Shown: positions 42,740 to 52,063, counted from the stretch's first letter. The stretch: DNA of 53,652 bases from an uncultured Blautia sp. (GCA_937900135.1 CALCDJ010000088.1:1-53652); one strand, 5' to 3'. The notes: a model not told the origin generated them from the sequence alone. Program-made: numbers and translations.

Positions 42740-44600
42740 ATTCAAAAAAGTAATTATCATTCTGGTCGTTGTGTCTCTTGTGGGAATATCCATTGCCGGC
42801 GGGCTGCGTTATATGAAGAAATCCAGTCAGAAGGAAGTCATGGTGGTCAATGTTTCCAGCCTTGCCAGCACCTACTATATGCCGGATACCAGTCTTTCCG
42901 GAACAATTACTACCAGCGTTTCCCAGAATATTACCGTGGATAAGGATGCGGTTATTGAGAATGTATATGTACAGGAGGGAGATACGGTGGCCGTGGGGGA
43001 TCCCCTGGTCAGCTTTGATACCACCCTGATTGAAATGGAACTGAATATTGCCAAGCTGAAAAAACAGAAACAGGAGCAGGATCTTAATAAGGCAGTTAAT
43101 CGGCTGAACAGTCTTCAAAATGGCGGACCCATTGTAGAGGAGGATTCAGCAGATGATCTAAGTGGTCTGAATGAAGATGAGTCCGAGGAAATGGCAGATG
43201 CATCTGCCAGAACTCCTGGAAATTATCTGGCATATATTCATCAGCCCCTTCTTTTATCCGGAGTTTATAACAATGGATTGTTTGGAGATGGAAGCGGATT
43301 TGAGGATGGAGAGGGAGAGGATGGATTCTCTTCAGGAGAGACCCAAAACCCTGCGCCAACCAAAGCGCCGGACCCCACTCCTACCCCCGTGTTGGATGAG
43401 GATACGGATTATTTCGATCCCTATCCTAAGGACGACAACAGTAGTTTTATGGATGGGGAGACCGAATATTATGAGAAGCTGGATGAAACGTCTATCCCTT
43501 TGAAGGGTTCCGGTACAGAGGAAGATCCTTATGTATTCATCTGTAGTATAAAACAGGGTCTTGTTACAGTGACAGGCGGATTTCTGAATAAGATGGCGGG
43601 TTATACAGAAGACGGAAGCCGTATTGTGAAAGAGGGAGGATACTGGTACCAGTTAGAATTTCACGAAAATGATACCATTGCAGATTTTTCCAATCGAAAA
43701 GAATCCTGCGTGGGCTATTACCTGATTGACGGTTCTTCCCTGGAAAAACCGGTCAATATGTATATAGAAACAGAGTTTACCCTGGAAGAGGCAGACCGTT
43801 ATGAACCAGATGACGGAGATGATACACTTCCAGATGATCCTTCTGGAAACGGCGGTGGAACTTCCAGTATATCAAGAGCAGAAGCCATCAAGATTCAGCA
43901 GAGAAGAATTGCATCGCTGAAGCTGGATATCCAGGAAAGTGATATTGAAATTACCAAACTCCAGAAAAAAGCAGACAAAAAACAGGTCAACAGTAAGGTG
44001 GATGGTACGGTATCCAAGGTGGGGGATCCTCTTACAGATAATTCTTCCGGTGAAGCCTTTATCACAGTAAAAAGCAAAGACGGCTATTATGTCAAGGGGG
44101 CAGTCAGCGAACTTCTTCTGGATCAGGTACAGGAAGGAAGTATTCTTTCCTGTACCAGTTATGAAAGCGGAATGTTTGAGGCAGAGGTACTGGAGGTTTC
44201 CGAATACCCTATTTCCGGTGATAATTATATGGGAGACGGAAATCCCAATGTTTCCTACTATTCCTATAGTGCCACCATTCCGGATAAGACAATTACTTTT
44301 TCGGATCAGGACTGGGTGCAGGTTACCTTAAAAAGCAATCTGGCAGACAGCGATGCGTTCTGTCTTCCAAAAGCCTTTCTCCGGTCAGAAAATGGAGTGA
44401 ATTACGTTTACCGGGAAGAAAAGGGCGTATTGAAAAAACAGCCTGTAAAAGTAGGCGGAAGCAGTGACGGAGGCTATTCTGTCCTGATCAGAAGCGGTGT
44501 TTCCATGGAAGATAAGATTGCCTTCCCTTATGGAAGTGCTGTGAAGGAAGGCGCGAAGACAAAAGAAGGTACATTGGAACAGTTATATGGATATTATTAG
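42732..44600 (+). CDS. HlyD/MacA-type adaptor protein 2 with large inserted domain
   Basis: A 622-residue adaptor starting at ATG 42732 inside the end of the ATPase gene. One N-terminal helix (VIIILVVVSLVGISIAGGL), the first lipoyl half (NVYVQEGDTVAVGDPLVSFD), and coil 1 to about residue 135. An insert of about 250 residues follows, with an acidic and Pro/Thr-rich linker (NPAPTKAPDPTPTPVLDEDT) and a folded beta-rich part (YWYQLEFHENDTIADFSN). Then coil 2, the second lipoyl half (SKVDGTVSKVGDP) and a beta barrel. Ordinary adaptors lack such an insert at the coiled-coil tip. Confidence 0.85.
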   Translation: MHKFKKVIIILVVVSLVGISIAGGLRYMKKSSQKEVMVVNVSSLASTYYMPDTSLSGTITTSVSQNITVDKDAVIENVYVQEGDTVAVGDPLVSFDTTLIEMELNIAKLKKQKQEQDLNKAVNRLNSLQNGGPIVEEDSADDLSGLNEDESEEMADASARTPGNYLAYIHQPLLLSGVYNNGLFGDGSGFEDGEGEDGFSSGETQNPAPTKAPDPTPTPVLDEDTDYFDPYPKDDNSSFMDGETEYYEKLDETSIPLKGSGTEEDPYVFICSIKQGLVTVTGGFLNKMAGYTEDGSRIVKEGGYWYQLEFHENDTIADFSNRKESCVGYYLIDGSSLEKPVNMYIETEFTLEEADRYEPDDGDDTLPDDPSGNGGGTSSISRAEAIKIQQRRIASLKLDIQESDIEITKLQKKADKKQVNSKVDGTVSKVGDPLTDNSSGEAFITVKSKDGYYVKGAVSELLLDQVQEGSILSCTSYESGMFEAEVLEVSEYPISGDNYMGDGNPNVSYYSYSATIPDKTITFSDQDWVQVTLKSNLADSDAFCLPKAFLRSENGVNYVYREEKGVLKKQPVKVGGSSDGGYSVLIRSGVSMEDKIAFPYGSAVKEGAKTKEGTLEQLYGYY

Positions 44601-44614
44601 AAAGGAGGGATTTC

Positions 44615-45865
44615 ATGCTTGAAAATATAAGAATTTCTTTTCAGGGGATCTGGTCCCATAAGATGAGATCCTTCCTGACCATGTTGGGTATCATCATTGG
44701 TATTGCATCCATTATTGCCATTGTTTCCACGATCAAGGGAACCAGTGAACAGATTAAAGAAAATCTGATTGGAGCCGGAAATAATACGGTGGAGATTAAC
44801 CTTAAGGATGGAGATAATGAATATGATGCAGAGATGGGGATGAGCAGCGGAAAACCTCCGCTTCTCTCCAAGGAGATCAAGCAGGAGGTTCTGGATCTGG
44901 AACAGGTGGAAAATGCAACCTTTTATTACAGCCGTTCCTATACCAGCAGCGTGTATTATCAGAATACCAGCTTTCAGGGCGGAAAGGTTTACGGGATCGA
45001 TGAGAACTATCTGGATACCTGCGGTTATCAGATCCAGTCAGGAAGAGCATTTATCCCCAAGGATTATGACGAATTTCGTAAGGTGGCCATTGTGGACAGC
45101 AATGCAGCAGAATCCCTGTTTCCAGGAGAAGACCCAGTGGGAAAAACCATAGAAATTTCTCAGGAACCATACACCGTTGTGGGAGTTGCAAGGAAGAAGG
45201 ATGATTTTCAGCCAAATATCGAAAGTATTGAGCAGTACTATCAGTATAACGAAAGTGTAACAGGCTGCATTATGATTACCAGCAAAAGCTGGCCCATTGC
45301 TTTTCAGTTTGATGAACCGGAAAATGTGATCATCAAGGCGGACAGTACTGACAGCATGAGTACAGCCGGAAGAGAGTCTGCGGAAGTGTTGAATAAAGCG
45401 GTGGCTGAAGGAAGCAAGTTTAAATATGAAGCAGATGATGTACTGAAGAAAGTAAAAGATATGCAGAAGCTTAGTGAAAGCACCAATCAGCAGTTGATCT
45501 GGATTGCCAGCATTTCTCTTCTGGTAGGGGGTATTGGCGTTATGAATATCATGCTGGTTTCTGTGACTGAACGAACCAAAGAAATCGGTTTGAAAAAAGC
45601 CATTGGAGCCAGAAAAAAGACGATTCTTGCTCAGTTCCTTACAGAAGCTTCGGTGCTTACCAGTATTGGAGGCGTGATTGGAGTCATTTCCGGAATTGGA
45701 TTGTCCAAAGTGGTGGGTAAGGTCACGGGATCGCCCACAGCGATCAGTATTCCGGCAATCCTTGTTTCCGTCCTGTTTTCCGTAGTGATCGGACTGGTAT
45801 TTGGACTTCTGCCTTCCTATAAGGCAGCGAACTTAAATCCCATTGACGCATTACGAAGTGAATAA
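44615..45865 (+). CDS. MacB-type ABC transporter permease
   Basis: A 416-residue FtsX/MacB permease: N-terminal helix (MLGIIIGIASIIAIVSTIKG), a large extracytoplasmic MacB_PCD domain (about 45-275), and three C-terminal helices (ISLLVGGIGVMNIMLVSVTE, then GVIGVISGIGLS and VLFSVVIGLVFGLLPSYKA). The ending NPIDALRSE is typical. It completes the operon adaptor-ATPase-adaptor-permease. Substrate unknown; peptide or antibiotic efflux is the usual role. Confidence 0.93.
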   Translation: MLENIRISFQGIWSHKMRSFLTMLGIIIGIASIIAIVSTIKGTSEQIKENLIGAGNNTVEINLKDGDNEYDAEMGMSSGKPPLLSKEIKQEVLDLEQVENATFYYSRSYTSSVYYQNTSFQGGKVYGIDENYLDTCGYQIQSGRAFIPKDYDEFRKVAIVDSNAAESLFPGEDPVGKTIEISQEPYTVVGVARKKDDFQPNIESIEQYYQYNESVTGCIMITSKSWPIAFQFDEPENVIIKADSTDSMSTAGRESAEVLNKAVAEGSKFKYEADDVLKKVKDMQKLSESTNQQLIWIASISLLVGGIGVMNIMLVSVTERTKEIGLKKAIGARKKTILAQFLTEASVLTSIGGVIGVISGIGLSKVVGKVTGSPTAISIPAILVSVLFSVVIGLVFGLLPSYKAANLNPIDALRSE

Positions 45866-45894
45866 AAACAGCGGTGTTCGAGCCGTTTAACGAA

Positions 45895-45938
45895 AAAAGA
45901 GGATTTTGCATCAGAGAGACAAAATCCTCTTTTTTTGT
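45895..45938. terminator. Bidirectional terminator
   Basis: A stem of about 15 bp, AAAAAGAGGATTTTG / CAAAATCCTCTTTTT, lies between the convergent permease and histidine kinase genes, with A- and T-runs on both sides. Confidence 0.88.
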
Positions 45939-45958
45939 TCTGCAAAGTCTATAGTCCT

Positions 45959-47245
45959 TCAGGCTTTGGAAACATAGGGGAAAGTAAGAACAAAGGTGGC
46001 GCCTCCCCCGGGTGTGTCTTCGATATGGATGCTGCCGTGATGAAGCTGCATGATTTCTTTGGCAATGCAAAGGCCAAGTCCGAAATGCTGCTTCTCTTTT
46101 CTGGAGGTATCCTGGCGATAAAAGCGTTCAAAAACAGCCTCCTTGGCTTCATCCGGAATTCCAGGACCATTGTCAGAGACATAGAGAAGTATCTGCCGTT
46201 CTTTCTGCTCCAAAGAAAGAATGATTTTTCCATGAGCCGGAACATAGCTGAATGCATTATCCAAAAGGATTGCAAGAACCTGGGAAATCCTGAAAGCGTC
46301 TAAGCGGCAGGGAGCTACCGGATCATCCGGAAGCCGGATCTCCAGAGAAAGTTGTTTTTTTGCGGCCAGAGTTTCGTATTTTTCATAAACATCCAGCAAA
46401 AGGGTATCCAGTTCACAGTTGGAGAGAAGGAGTTTCCAGCTATGATTGTCTGCATTGGCAAGGGAGAGCATATCGTTGATCAGTCTGGACATACGATTGC
46501 TTTCCGTACGTATCATAGATGAAAAATGATCAAATTCTTCTGGCGGCGCAGTTTCCATGGCAGAAAGACTGGCCTGGATCACTGCAAGGGGAGAACGGAG
46601 TTCATGGGAAGTAGAGGCAATGAATTCAGTTTGTTTCTTTCGGCTTTCCTGTAAGGGCAGAAGCATTTTTCGGGTAAAAAACCAGGAAAAAAGAGTCAAA
46701 GCAACAATAGCCAAAGCAACGATCCCTCCAAATGCCAGGCGTTGGTACAGAAGCTGATGATTTAATTTATCCAGGGGATATAAAATAATCACACTGAGAA
46801 CACCGGAGGTATGGGGAATCAGAGCAGTGGCTGCATATGCATGTTCCATTTGGAAAATTGCCGTTTTTGTGAGTATAGAAACACTCTGCAAATGAGTTAG
46901 GTCTAATCCATAGGTATCTTTGGAAATCTGCTCTGCCTGACGAAACAGAGAAGCAACATCCTGGGAAAAGTTCAGTTTGTTAAAAAACAAAGGATTTCCG
47001 TTATCCCGGATTTCCATGGAAAATCCATAATTATTTTTTACCTGCATCAACCATTGATGGGAAATCATGGATTGTTCTTCCAGGTGCGTGATACAGGAAC
47101 GAGTATTATCGGTGAAAGTGGTATAGCTGTTTTCCTTTGTTCCATTTTCAGCAATGAGAAGACAGGCTGCCGCCATAATGACCAGAATGGTACTGGTGAT
47201 AAAAGTAGAAAACAGAGTCATTTGTATATGAAGCTTACGAAACAT
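45959..47245 (-). CDS. Sensor histidine kinase
   Basis: A 428-residue membrane kinase: helix at about 10-35, an extracellular sensor domain (about 36-165), a second helix (about 168-190), HisKA with the phosphoacceptor His in FIASTSHELRSPLAVIQ, and HATPase_c with N-box NAFSYVPAHGK, DNGPGIP and FGLGLCIAKEIM. Start ATG at 47245 has AGGAG; an upstream in-frame start at 47287 would add 14 charged residues. It is divergent from the lipoprotein-regulator pair, which is probably its partner set. Confidence 0.92.
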   Translation of the reverse strand: MFRKLHIQMTLFSTFITSTILVIMAAACLLIAENGTKENSYTTFTDNTRSCITHLEEQSMISHQWLMQVKNNYGFSMEIRDNGNPLFFNKLNFSQDVASLFRQAEQISKDTYGLDLTHLQSVSILTKTAIFQMEHAYAATALIPHTSGVLSVIILYPLDKLNHQLLYQRLAFGGIVALAIVALTLFSWFFTRKMLLPLQESRKKQTEFIASTSHELRSPLAVIQASLSAMETAPPEEFDHFSSMIRTESNRMSRLINDMLSLANADNHSWKLLLSNCELDTLLLDVYEKYETLAAKKQLSLEIRLPDDPVAPCRLDAFRISQVLAILLDNAFSYVPAHGKIILSLEQKERQILLYVSDNGPGIPDEAKEAVFERFYRQDTSRKEKQHFGLGLCIAKEIMQLHHGSIHIEDTPGGGATFVLTFPYVSKA

Positions 47246-47300
47246 GGCGTTCTCCTTTTTCGTTTTGTTTTTTTCATCATACCACAAGAATCTGAAAGAA

Positions 47301-47350
47301 TTCTCTAAAATGAAAAAAATTTTAAAAAGGTTTAGAGATTATTTAGAGAA
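47301..47350. promoter_or_regulatory. TTTAGAGA repeat operator in divergent promoter region
   Basis: TTTAGAGA occurs at 47331-47338 and 47342-47349, exactly 11 bases apart, and its reverse complement TTCTCTAAA at 47301-47309. One-turn spacing of direct repeats is the usual binding pattern of OmpR-family regulators, and one is encoded at the end of this locus. Confidence 0.6.
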
Positions 47351-47394
47351 AAGCCTGTTACCATTTGAGAAAAGAAAGACAAGGAGGATGTAAG

Positions 47395-49764
47395 ATGAAA
47401 TTTTATCACAGAATAAAAAAAGGCATTGCCCTGACCGCAGCGGTGACTTTGACAGCAGGAAGCATGGCAGGTCTGACAGGTTGTGGAACAGAAGAAAAAA
47501 CCGGAACAGAAGCCGATATGAATAAAGAAAAAAATACACAGAAGGAGGAAGAAAAGGCAAGGGGAAGATATCTGGAAGAGGATCTAAAGCTTCCAGAAGA
47601 CTGTGCCAGTCTGGAAAGCATCCAGATGTTGAAAAACGGAAGTCTCCGCATCTGTTACAGAAATCAGGACTATAACATGTGTTATGCGGATTCCGGGGAC
47701 AGAGGACAGAACTGGGGAGAGACAACGGTCGTTGAAGAACTTCTTGGCATGGAAGGAGATGAGACATCTTTAGGTTATCCGGCTATTGGGGAAGATGGAA
47801 GCATGTTTTTCATGAGAAATATTCTGACGGAAGATGGTTCCGACATAGAGAGCAAGGAATATTATTATGTCAGTCCGGAAGGAAATGGAAGCCTGTTGGA
47901 TTCAGAAATCATTGGTAATGAGTTTGGCTACAAGGCTGCCTTTACAGAAAAAGGAACTCTTCTTCTTAGCAGATTAGGGAATGGAATTTTGGAAATTGAT
48001 CCAAAGGACAGTTCCAAGATTCATGAATATGAAAAAGGAACCAGTGTCAGCTACTTCTATGCAACTGGAACGCAGTTGACAGTTATTAGTTCAGACACGG
48101 TTCACTATTATGATCTGGAGAGTGGAAAACCGCTGGAAGAGCAGGAGGCTCTGACGAAACAGATTACATCCAATCAGCGTAACATGGAGGTTTACAGCCT
48201 GCAATCCAGTAATATTGTGGCTACAAAGGGAGAAGAAGAGAACAGCCTTCTCTATGTAGACAGTACCGGCGCTTACCGATATGGCTTTGGAGGCAGCGTG
48301 GTGGAACAGATCATAGATGGAAACCTGAATTCCATAGGCTCTCCAGATGTTGCGCCTATTGGATTAACCACGGATGAGGAAGGAAATCTTTATCTGGCCG
48401 CCCAATATGAGGATGGCAATCGGATTTTCAAATACACCTATTCCAAGGATACGCCCGCTGTGCCGGATACGGAACTTACGGTATACTCCCTGATGGAAAA
48501 CAAGCTGATCCGTCAGGCTGCGGCTTTATTCCAGAAAAAATATCCAGATATCTACATCAATCTGGAAACTGGTATGACCGGGGAAGATGCCATTACCAGC
48601 ACCGATGCGCTGAAAACATTAAATACAGAGATCATGGCGGGAAAAGGACCGGACGTATTGCTTTTGGACGGCGTTTCCCAGGATACTTACATCGAAAAGG
48701 GAATTCTGGAGGATCTTAGCAAGGTACTGGAAAAACTGGGAGATTCCGGTGAAATACTGGAAAACATCAAAGAGGCATATACAGAAGAAGATGGAAAAAT
48801 TTATTGCCTTCCTCTTCGATTTGGAATTCCTATGCTGGAGACAAAGAAAGAGGAGCTGTCTAAGGTGACAGATTTGGAATCTTTGGCAGATGCGGTGGAA
48901 GCTCATCAGGATGAATATACGGGAACAAAACTTCCCATGTATTCTGCGATCACCCCGGAATTACTGCTGCGACAGCTGGCAGATGTTTCTGCTTCTGCAT
49001 GGATGAAGGAGGACGGTACTTTGGATGAAGAGGCGGTATCACAGTTTCTTACCCACGTAAATCGGATTTATCAGGCAGGTAAACCGGCATTGGAAGAAAT
49101 GCAGGAGATGATTGACTCTTATGAGCAGGAAGCGCAGACTTATAATCGGACAGATTACTCTGTAGGAATGAGCGCTTTAAGTCTTTTGAGCAATACAGAA
49201 TTGTTTGGAATCGGAGGACTCTATAATCCTTCTGACCTTTCTCAGCTTTACAGTGTGGAGAAAAAGGACGACTCTTTTGGGCATAAGATTTTTGGCGGAC
49301 AGGGCGAGCCGGTGTTTATTCCTACTTCCGTGATCGGCATCAGCGCCAAAGCCCAGGAAAAAGAGGCAGCAGAAACCTTTGTGGAATTTTTATTAAGCCA
49401 GGAAGGACAGTTCACCAGCAATTATAATACCGGCGGTTTTCCGGTGAACAAGGCAGCCTACGAATCAGAAGAGCTTTGGATGGGCGGAAAAGAGGAAAAT
49501 GATGTTCTGGCAACCACAAGCAGTACCACGGTAGACGATGAGGGCAATATGGAAGAGGTTGCTTTGGAGATTCTCCAGCCGTCTCTGGATGCAGTTCAGG
49601 AGATTCAGGAATTTGGAAAAACCCTTACCGTTCCTGCAAGAACAGATGAAATCATTTTAAGTGCAGTGACCGAGGCTGGTGTAAGATATCTGAAGGGAGA
49701 ACTGGAGCTGGAAGAGGCAGCCAGAGAAGCTATTCAGAAAGTGAACCTCTATCTTTCTGAATAA
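47395..49764 (+). CDS. Lipoprotein with N-terminal propeller-like and C-terminal solute-binding domains
   Basis: A 789-residue lipoprotein: signal peptide with lipobox AGLTGC (Cys at about 27). Residues about 60-365 look like a beta-propeller with an Asp-box (SGDRGQNWGE) and several GxL-strand repeats. Residues about 370-789 are an ABC-type extracellular solute-binding fold (TVYSLMENKLIRQAAALFQK; MAGKGPDVLLLDGVSQD; KEAAETFVEFLLSQEGQ). No permease gene is near, so it more likely senses or presents a ligand to the adjacent two-component system. Start ATG 47395 with AAGGAGG upstream. Confidence 0.8.
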   Translation: MKFYHRIKKGIALTAAVTLTAGSMAGLTGCGTEEKTGTEADMNKEKNTQKEEEKARGRYLEEDLKLPEDCASLESIQMLKNGSLRICYRNQDYNMCYADSGDRGQNWGETTVVEELLGMEGDETSLGYPAIGEDGSMFFMRNILTEDGSDIESKEYYYVSPEGNGSLLDSEIIGNEFGYKAAFTEKGTLLLSRLGNGILEIDPKDSSKIHEYEKGTSVSYFYATGTQLTVISSDTVHYYDLESGKPLEEQEALTKQITSNQRNMEVYSLQSSNIVATKGEEENSLLYVDSTGAYRYGFGGSVVEQIIDGNLNSIGSPDVAPIGLTTDEEGNLYLAAQYEDGNRIFKYTYSKDTPAVPDTELTVYSLMENKLIRQAAALFQKKYPDIYINLETGMTGEDAITSTDALKTLNTEIMAGKGPDVLLLDGVSQDTYIEKGILEDLSKVLEKLGDSGEILENIKEAYTEEDGKIYCLPLRFGIPMLETKKEELSKVTDLESLADAVEAHQDEYTGTKLPMYSAITPELLLRQLADVSASAWMKEDGTLDEEAVSQFLTHVNRIYQAGKPALEEMQEMIDSYEQEAQTYNRTDYSVGMSALSLLSNTELFGIGGLYNPSDLSQLYSVEKKDDSFGHKIFGGQGEPVFIPTSVIGISAKAQEKEAAETFVEFLLSQEGQFTSNYNTGGFPVNKAAYESEELWMGGKEENDVLATTSSTTVDDEGNMEEVALEILQPSLDAVQEIQEFGKTLTVPARTDEIILSAVTEAGVRYLKGELELEEAAREAIQKVNLYLSE

Positions 49765-49866
49765 AATGGGAACTTTTCAGAAGACAGAACCCATAAAATG
49801 CTGGAATTTTCATGGAAATTGTGGGATACTGAGAAACAGACCAGGAATCAGGAAGGCAGGAATAAA

Positions 49867-50547
49867 ATGAAGATTTTACTGATCGAGGATGACAAGGAGC
49901 TGGGCAAAGTAATTGCTTACCAGCTTCGTAAGGAAAATTTTGAAGTGGATGTGTGCGAAGACGGAGAAGAAGGATTATATTATATGCAGGAAAATATCCA
50001 TGATCTTGTGATCCTGGATCGTATGCTTCCCTCCATGGATGGGATAGAAGTGCTGAAGCGAGCCAGAAATGCTCATATTTCCACGCCGGTGATCTTTCTT
50101 ACTGCGCTTGGGGAGTTAAGCGACAAAGTGACTGGACTTACCAGTGGGGCAGATGATTATATGGTAAAACCCTTTGCTTTTGAAGAACTGCTGGCCAGGA
50201 TTCAATGCCTGATGCGCCGGCCAGGTAAATGGGATGATTCTGCGCTTCTGAAATTGGGAGATATTTCCTTTGATCCGGAAAACAATCGCCTCTTTCATGA
50301 AAAAAAGGAATGTACTCTTTCCAAAAGAGAGGGGGCGCTTCTGGAGGTGTTTTTAAGAAATCCGGGGCAGACGCTCACCAGAACGGTGCTGATTAACCGG
50401 GTATGGGGTCTTGACAGTGAGGTGGAAGAGGGAAATCTGGATAATTATATTCATTTTCTCCGCCGGAGACTGAAGTCCGTAGAAAGCAGTCTTTCCTTAA
50501 AGACGGTGCGGGGAATCGGATATCAGATGGAAGTTTATCATTCATAA
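49867..50547 (+). CDS. OmpR/PhoB-family response regulator
   Basis: A 226-residue regulator: receiver domain with acidic pocket LLIEDDKELG, phosphoacceptor Asp in DLVILDRMLPSMDG, Thr in VIFLTALGE and Lys in YMVKPFAFEEL. A winged-helix DNA-binding domain follows (LSKREGALLEVFLRNPGQTL; LDNYIHFLRRRLK; VRGIGYQM). Start ATG 49867; the longer frame from 49798 has no good site. It probably receives phosphate from the kinase encoded divergently two genes upstream. Confidence 0.95.
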   Translation: MKILLIEDDKELGKVIAYQLRKENFEVDVCEDGEEGLYYMQENIHDLVILDRMLPSMDGIEVLKRARNAHISTPVIFLTALGELSDKVTGLTSGADDYMVKPFAFEELLARIQCLMRRPGKWDDSALLKLGDISFDPENNRLFHEKKECTLSKREGALLEVFLRNPGQTLTRTVLINRVWGLDSEVEEGNLDNYIHFLRRRLKSVESSLSLKTVRGIGYQMEVYHS

Positions 50548-50552
50548 TGAGG

Positions 50553-50594
50553 AAAAATGCCGTTGTTTCCATAGATGGAAGGACGGCATTTTTT
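50553..50594 (+). terminator. Intrinsic terminator after response regulator
   Basis: AAAAATGCCGT / ACGGCATTTTTT stem with an inner TTCC/GGAA pairing, then TTTC. Just after it (50598-50606) TTTAGAGAA recurs, the same word as in the divergent operator. Confidence 0.85.
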
Positions 50595-50727
50595 CTTTAG
50601 AGAATAATTATAAAAAGTGAAAATTGATTTTATTTGATTTTTCGCGGAAATCCAGTGTTTATGTAGGTTTGTAGGCTTTCGATGTTTTGAATTATTATGA
50701 TTTTTCAGGTATTATTTGGGGTCTATT

Positions 50728-50747
50728 AGTCACAAATAGTCACAAAT
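50728..50747. repeat. Tandem 10-bp direct repeat at the integrase gene end
   Basis: AGTCACAAAT is present twice without gap, overlapping the integrase stop codon. It could be an arm-type integrase site or part of an attachment site; only the repeat itself is seen. Confidence 0.6.
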
Positions 50748-51689
50748 CGGAACTTGTATTTTTTCTATTTCTGTTCGTAATTCTTCCAGGGATCTGTGCC
50801 CGTATTTTGCATTGGTAATGTCATTTCCAAAACTATGTCCCATCATGCGCTTTCTGTCATTTTCTCTTACTCCATATTTTTCACAAAGCATTGAAAATGT
50901 ATGACGACAGTCGTGAGGGGTATGTTTTGGATCTCCGGTAAGAGATAATTCCTCTAATACAACATCGAAATATTTCTTACGAAAATGTGGCAACGACATC
51001 GGCAATAGAGAACCGTATTTTTCCAACCTATTTTTCACAAGCGGAAGAATAGCTGGGTGGATAGGGACAATTCTGTTTTTTCCTGCCGTTGTTTTTATGC
51101 CACCCTGAAAGTATTTTTCTTCCAGATTGACATAAAGGGAGCGGTAAGCAGAGATTCGGAATCCGCTATAACACATGATAAGAATCATCTGCACATCTTC
51201 GTTATCCTTGTGCTTCCATAAGAATTGCAGTTCCTCATCAGAAAAAGGTCTGCCGCTTACATCGTCTTCTGGACGATTAACGGTGACGTACTGAGCCTTA
51301 TTTTCTGCGCAGAGTTCGTACATGATTGCATATTTGTACATTTGCTTAAAAAGAGTTACGATTAACTCTGCACTGGAGTGTTTAAGCGGGCAATCATCAA
51401 CAACCTTTTGTAATTCCTCATGCCTGAGCGAAGAGAATGTTATATTGTGTATGGCTTTGCAATTTTTAAAGGCAACCTGATAATTATTCCTGGAAGCCTT
51501 TGACAATGTAATGCTTTTGTTTTCTTCGAATTTCCAGTGCGTGAATTTCTCATATACTTCCGCAAATGTTAGCTCTTTAATTTCCGGATGCTTCTCTTCA
51601 ACGCCTTTGATCGTGGAGTAATCCGCTATGATCCGCTGCACCAGCGTGTCCGCATTTGATGTTTCGGAGATCTCTAATTCCCGTTCCAT
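50730..51689 (-). CDS. Tyrosine-type site-specific integrase
   Basis: A 319-residue tyrosine recombinase. A core-binding SAM-like domain lies at about residues 38-135; the catalytic domain has Arg in CYSGFRISAYRSL, Lys in TTAGKNRIVPI, HxxR in TPHDCRHTFS, His in MMGHSFG and Tyr in NAKYGHRS. All active-site residues are present. The ATG at 51689 lacks a binding site and the frame stays open for 52 more codons up to TAG at 51846-51848 with no ATG, GTG or TTG. The true N-terminus may therefore be lost or joined to something else. It marks the edge of an accessory island. Confidence 0.85.
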   Translation of the reverse strand: MERELEISETSNADTLVQRIIADYSTIKGVEEKHPEIKELTFAEVYEKFTHWKFEENKSITLSKASRNNYQVAFKNCKAIHNITFSSLRHEELQKVVDDCPLKHSSAELIVTLFKQMYKYAIMYELCAENKAQYVTVNRPEDDVSGRPFSDEELQFLWKHKDNEDVQMILIMCYSGFRISAYRSLYVNLEEKYFQGGIKTTAGKNRIVPIHPAILPLVKNRLEKYGSLLPMSLPHFRKKYFDVVLEELSLTGDPKHTPHDCRHTFSMLCEKYGVRENDRKRMMGHSFGNDITNAKYGHRSLEELRTEIEKIQVPICDYL

Positions 51690-51942
51690 GCCTGGTTTAT
51701 ACGTGCCAGCCTTATAAGCAGTCAGAACCGTAAAGCCTTTTATCCAGTCGTCGGTATAACATAGGGCGGGAGGGCGCTTTATTTGCCCCAGAGCGTCTAT
51801 TTCTGCCGGAGGGTGGACTGCAATAACAGTTGCGTCTGTCAGAGCCTAAATAACGGATGGTTCCGAAGCCAGAGGGCAATCTGGGGTATTTCTTTCTTAC
51901 TTTTTTTTTTGCCAGAATGCATGTTCTGATTGATTAGCTGCT

Positions 51943-52030
51943 CCGAAGATGATACAATAATTTTGCGAATTGGGGTATCTATCTTCGGATTGATACTTGC
52001 CGGTCTCTGTTGATGCAGAGGCCGGTTTTT
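51943..52030 (+). ncRNA. Structured small RNA end with terminator
   Basis: CCGAAGATGATAC (51943-51955) pairs with GTATCTATCTTCGG (51975-51988, one bulge). It is followed by a terminator: a 10-bp stem with a 6-base loop (52000-52025) and TTTTTC. No convincing gene lies between 51,690 and 52,035 on either strand, so a short noncoding transcript is likely. Its 5' end is not visible. Confidence 0.5.
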
Positions 52031-52034
52031 CAAT

Positions 52035-52063
52035 TTGACAAATAGTTATGCTTGACATATAAT
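52035..52063 (+). promoter_or_regulatory. Perfect consensus sigma-A promoter
   Basis: TTGACA (52035-52040), 17-base spacer, TATAAT (52058-52063). All 12 consensus positions match. It directs transcription rightward toward the end of the holin-like toxin gene. Confidence 0.88.

Noticed and set aside
51839..52033. 64-codon minus-strand frame
   Set aside because: It overlaps the hairpins and terminator of the rightward RNA region and has low-complexity Lys/Ser content; no binding site or family pattern.
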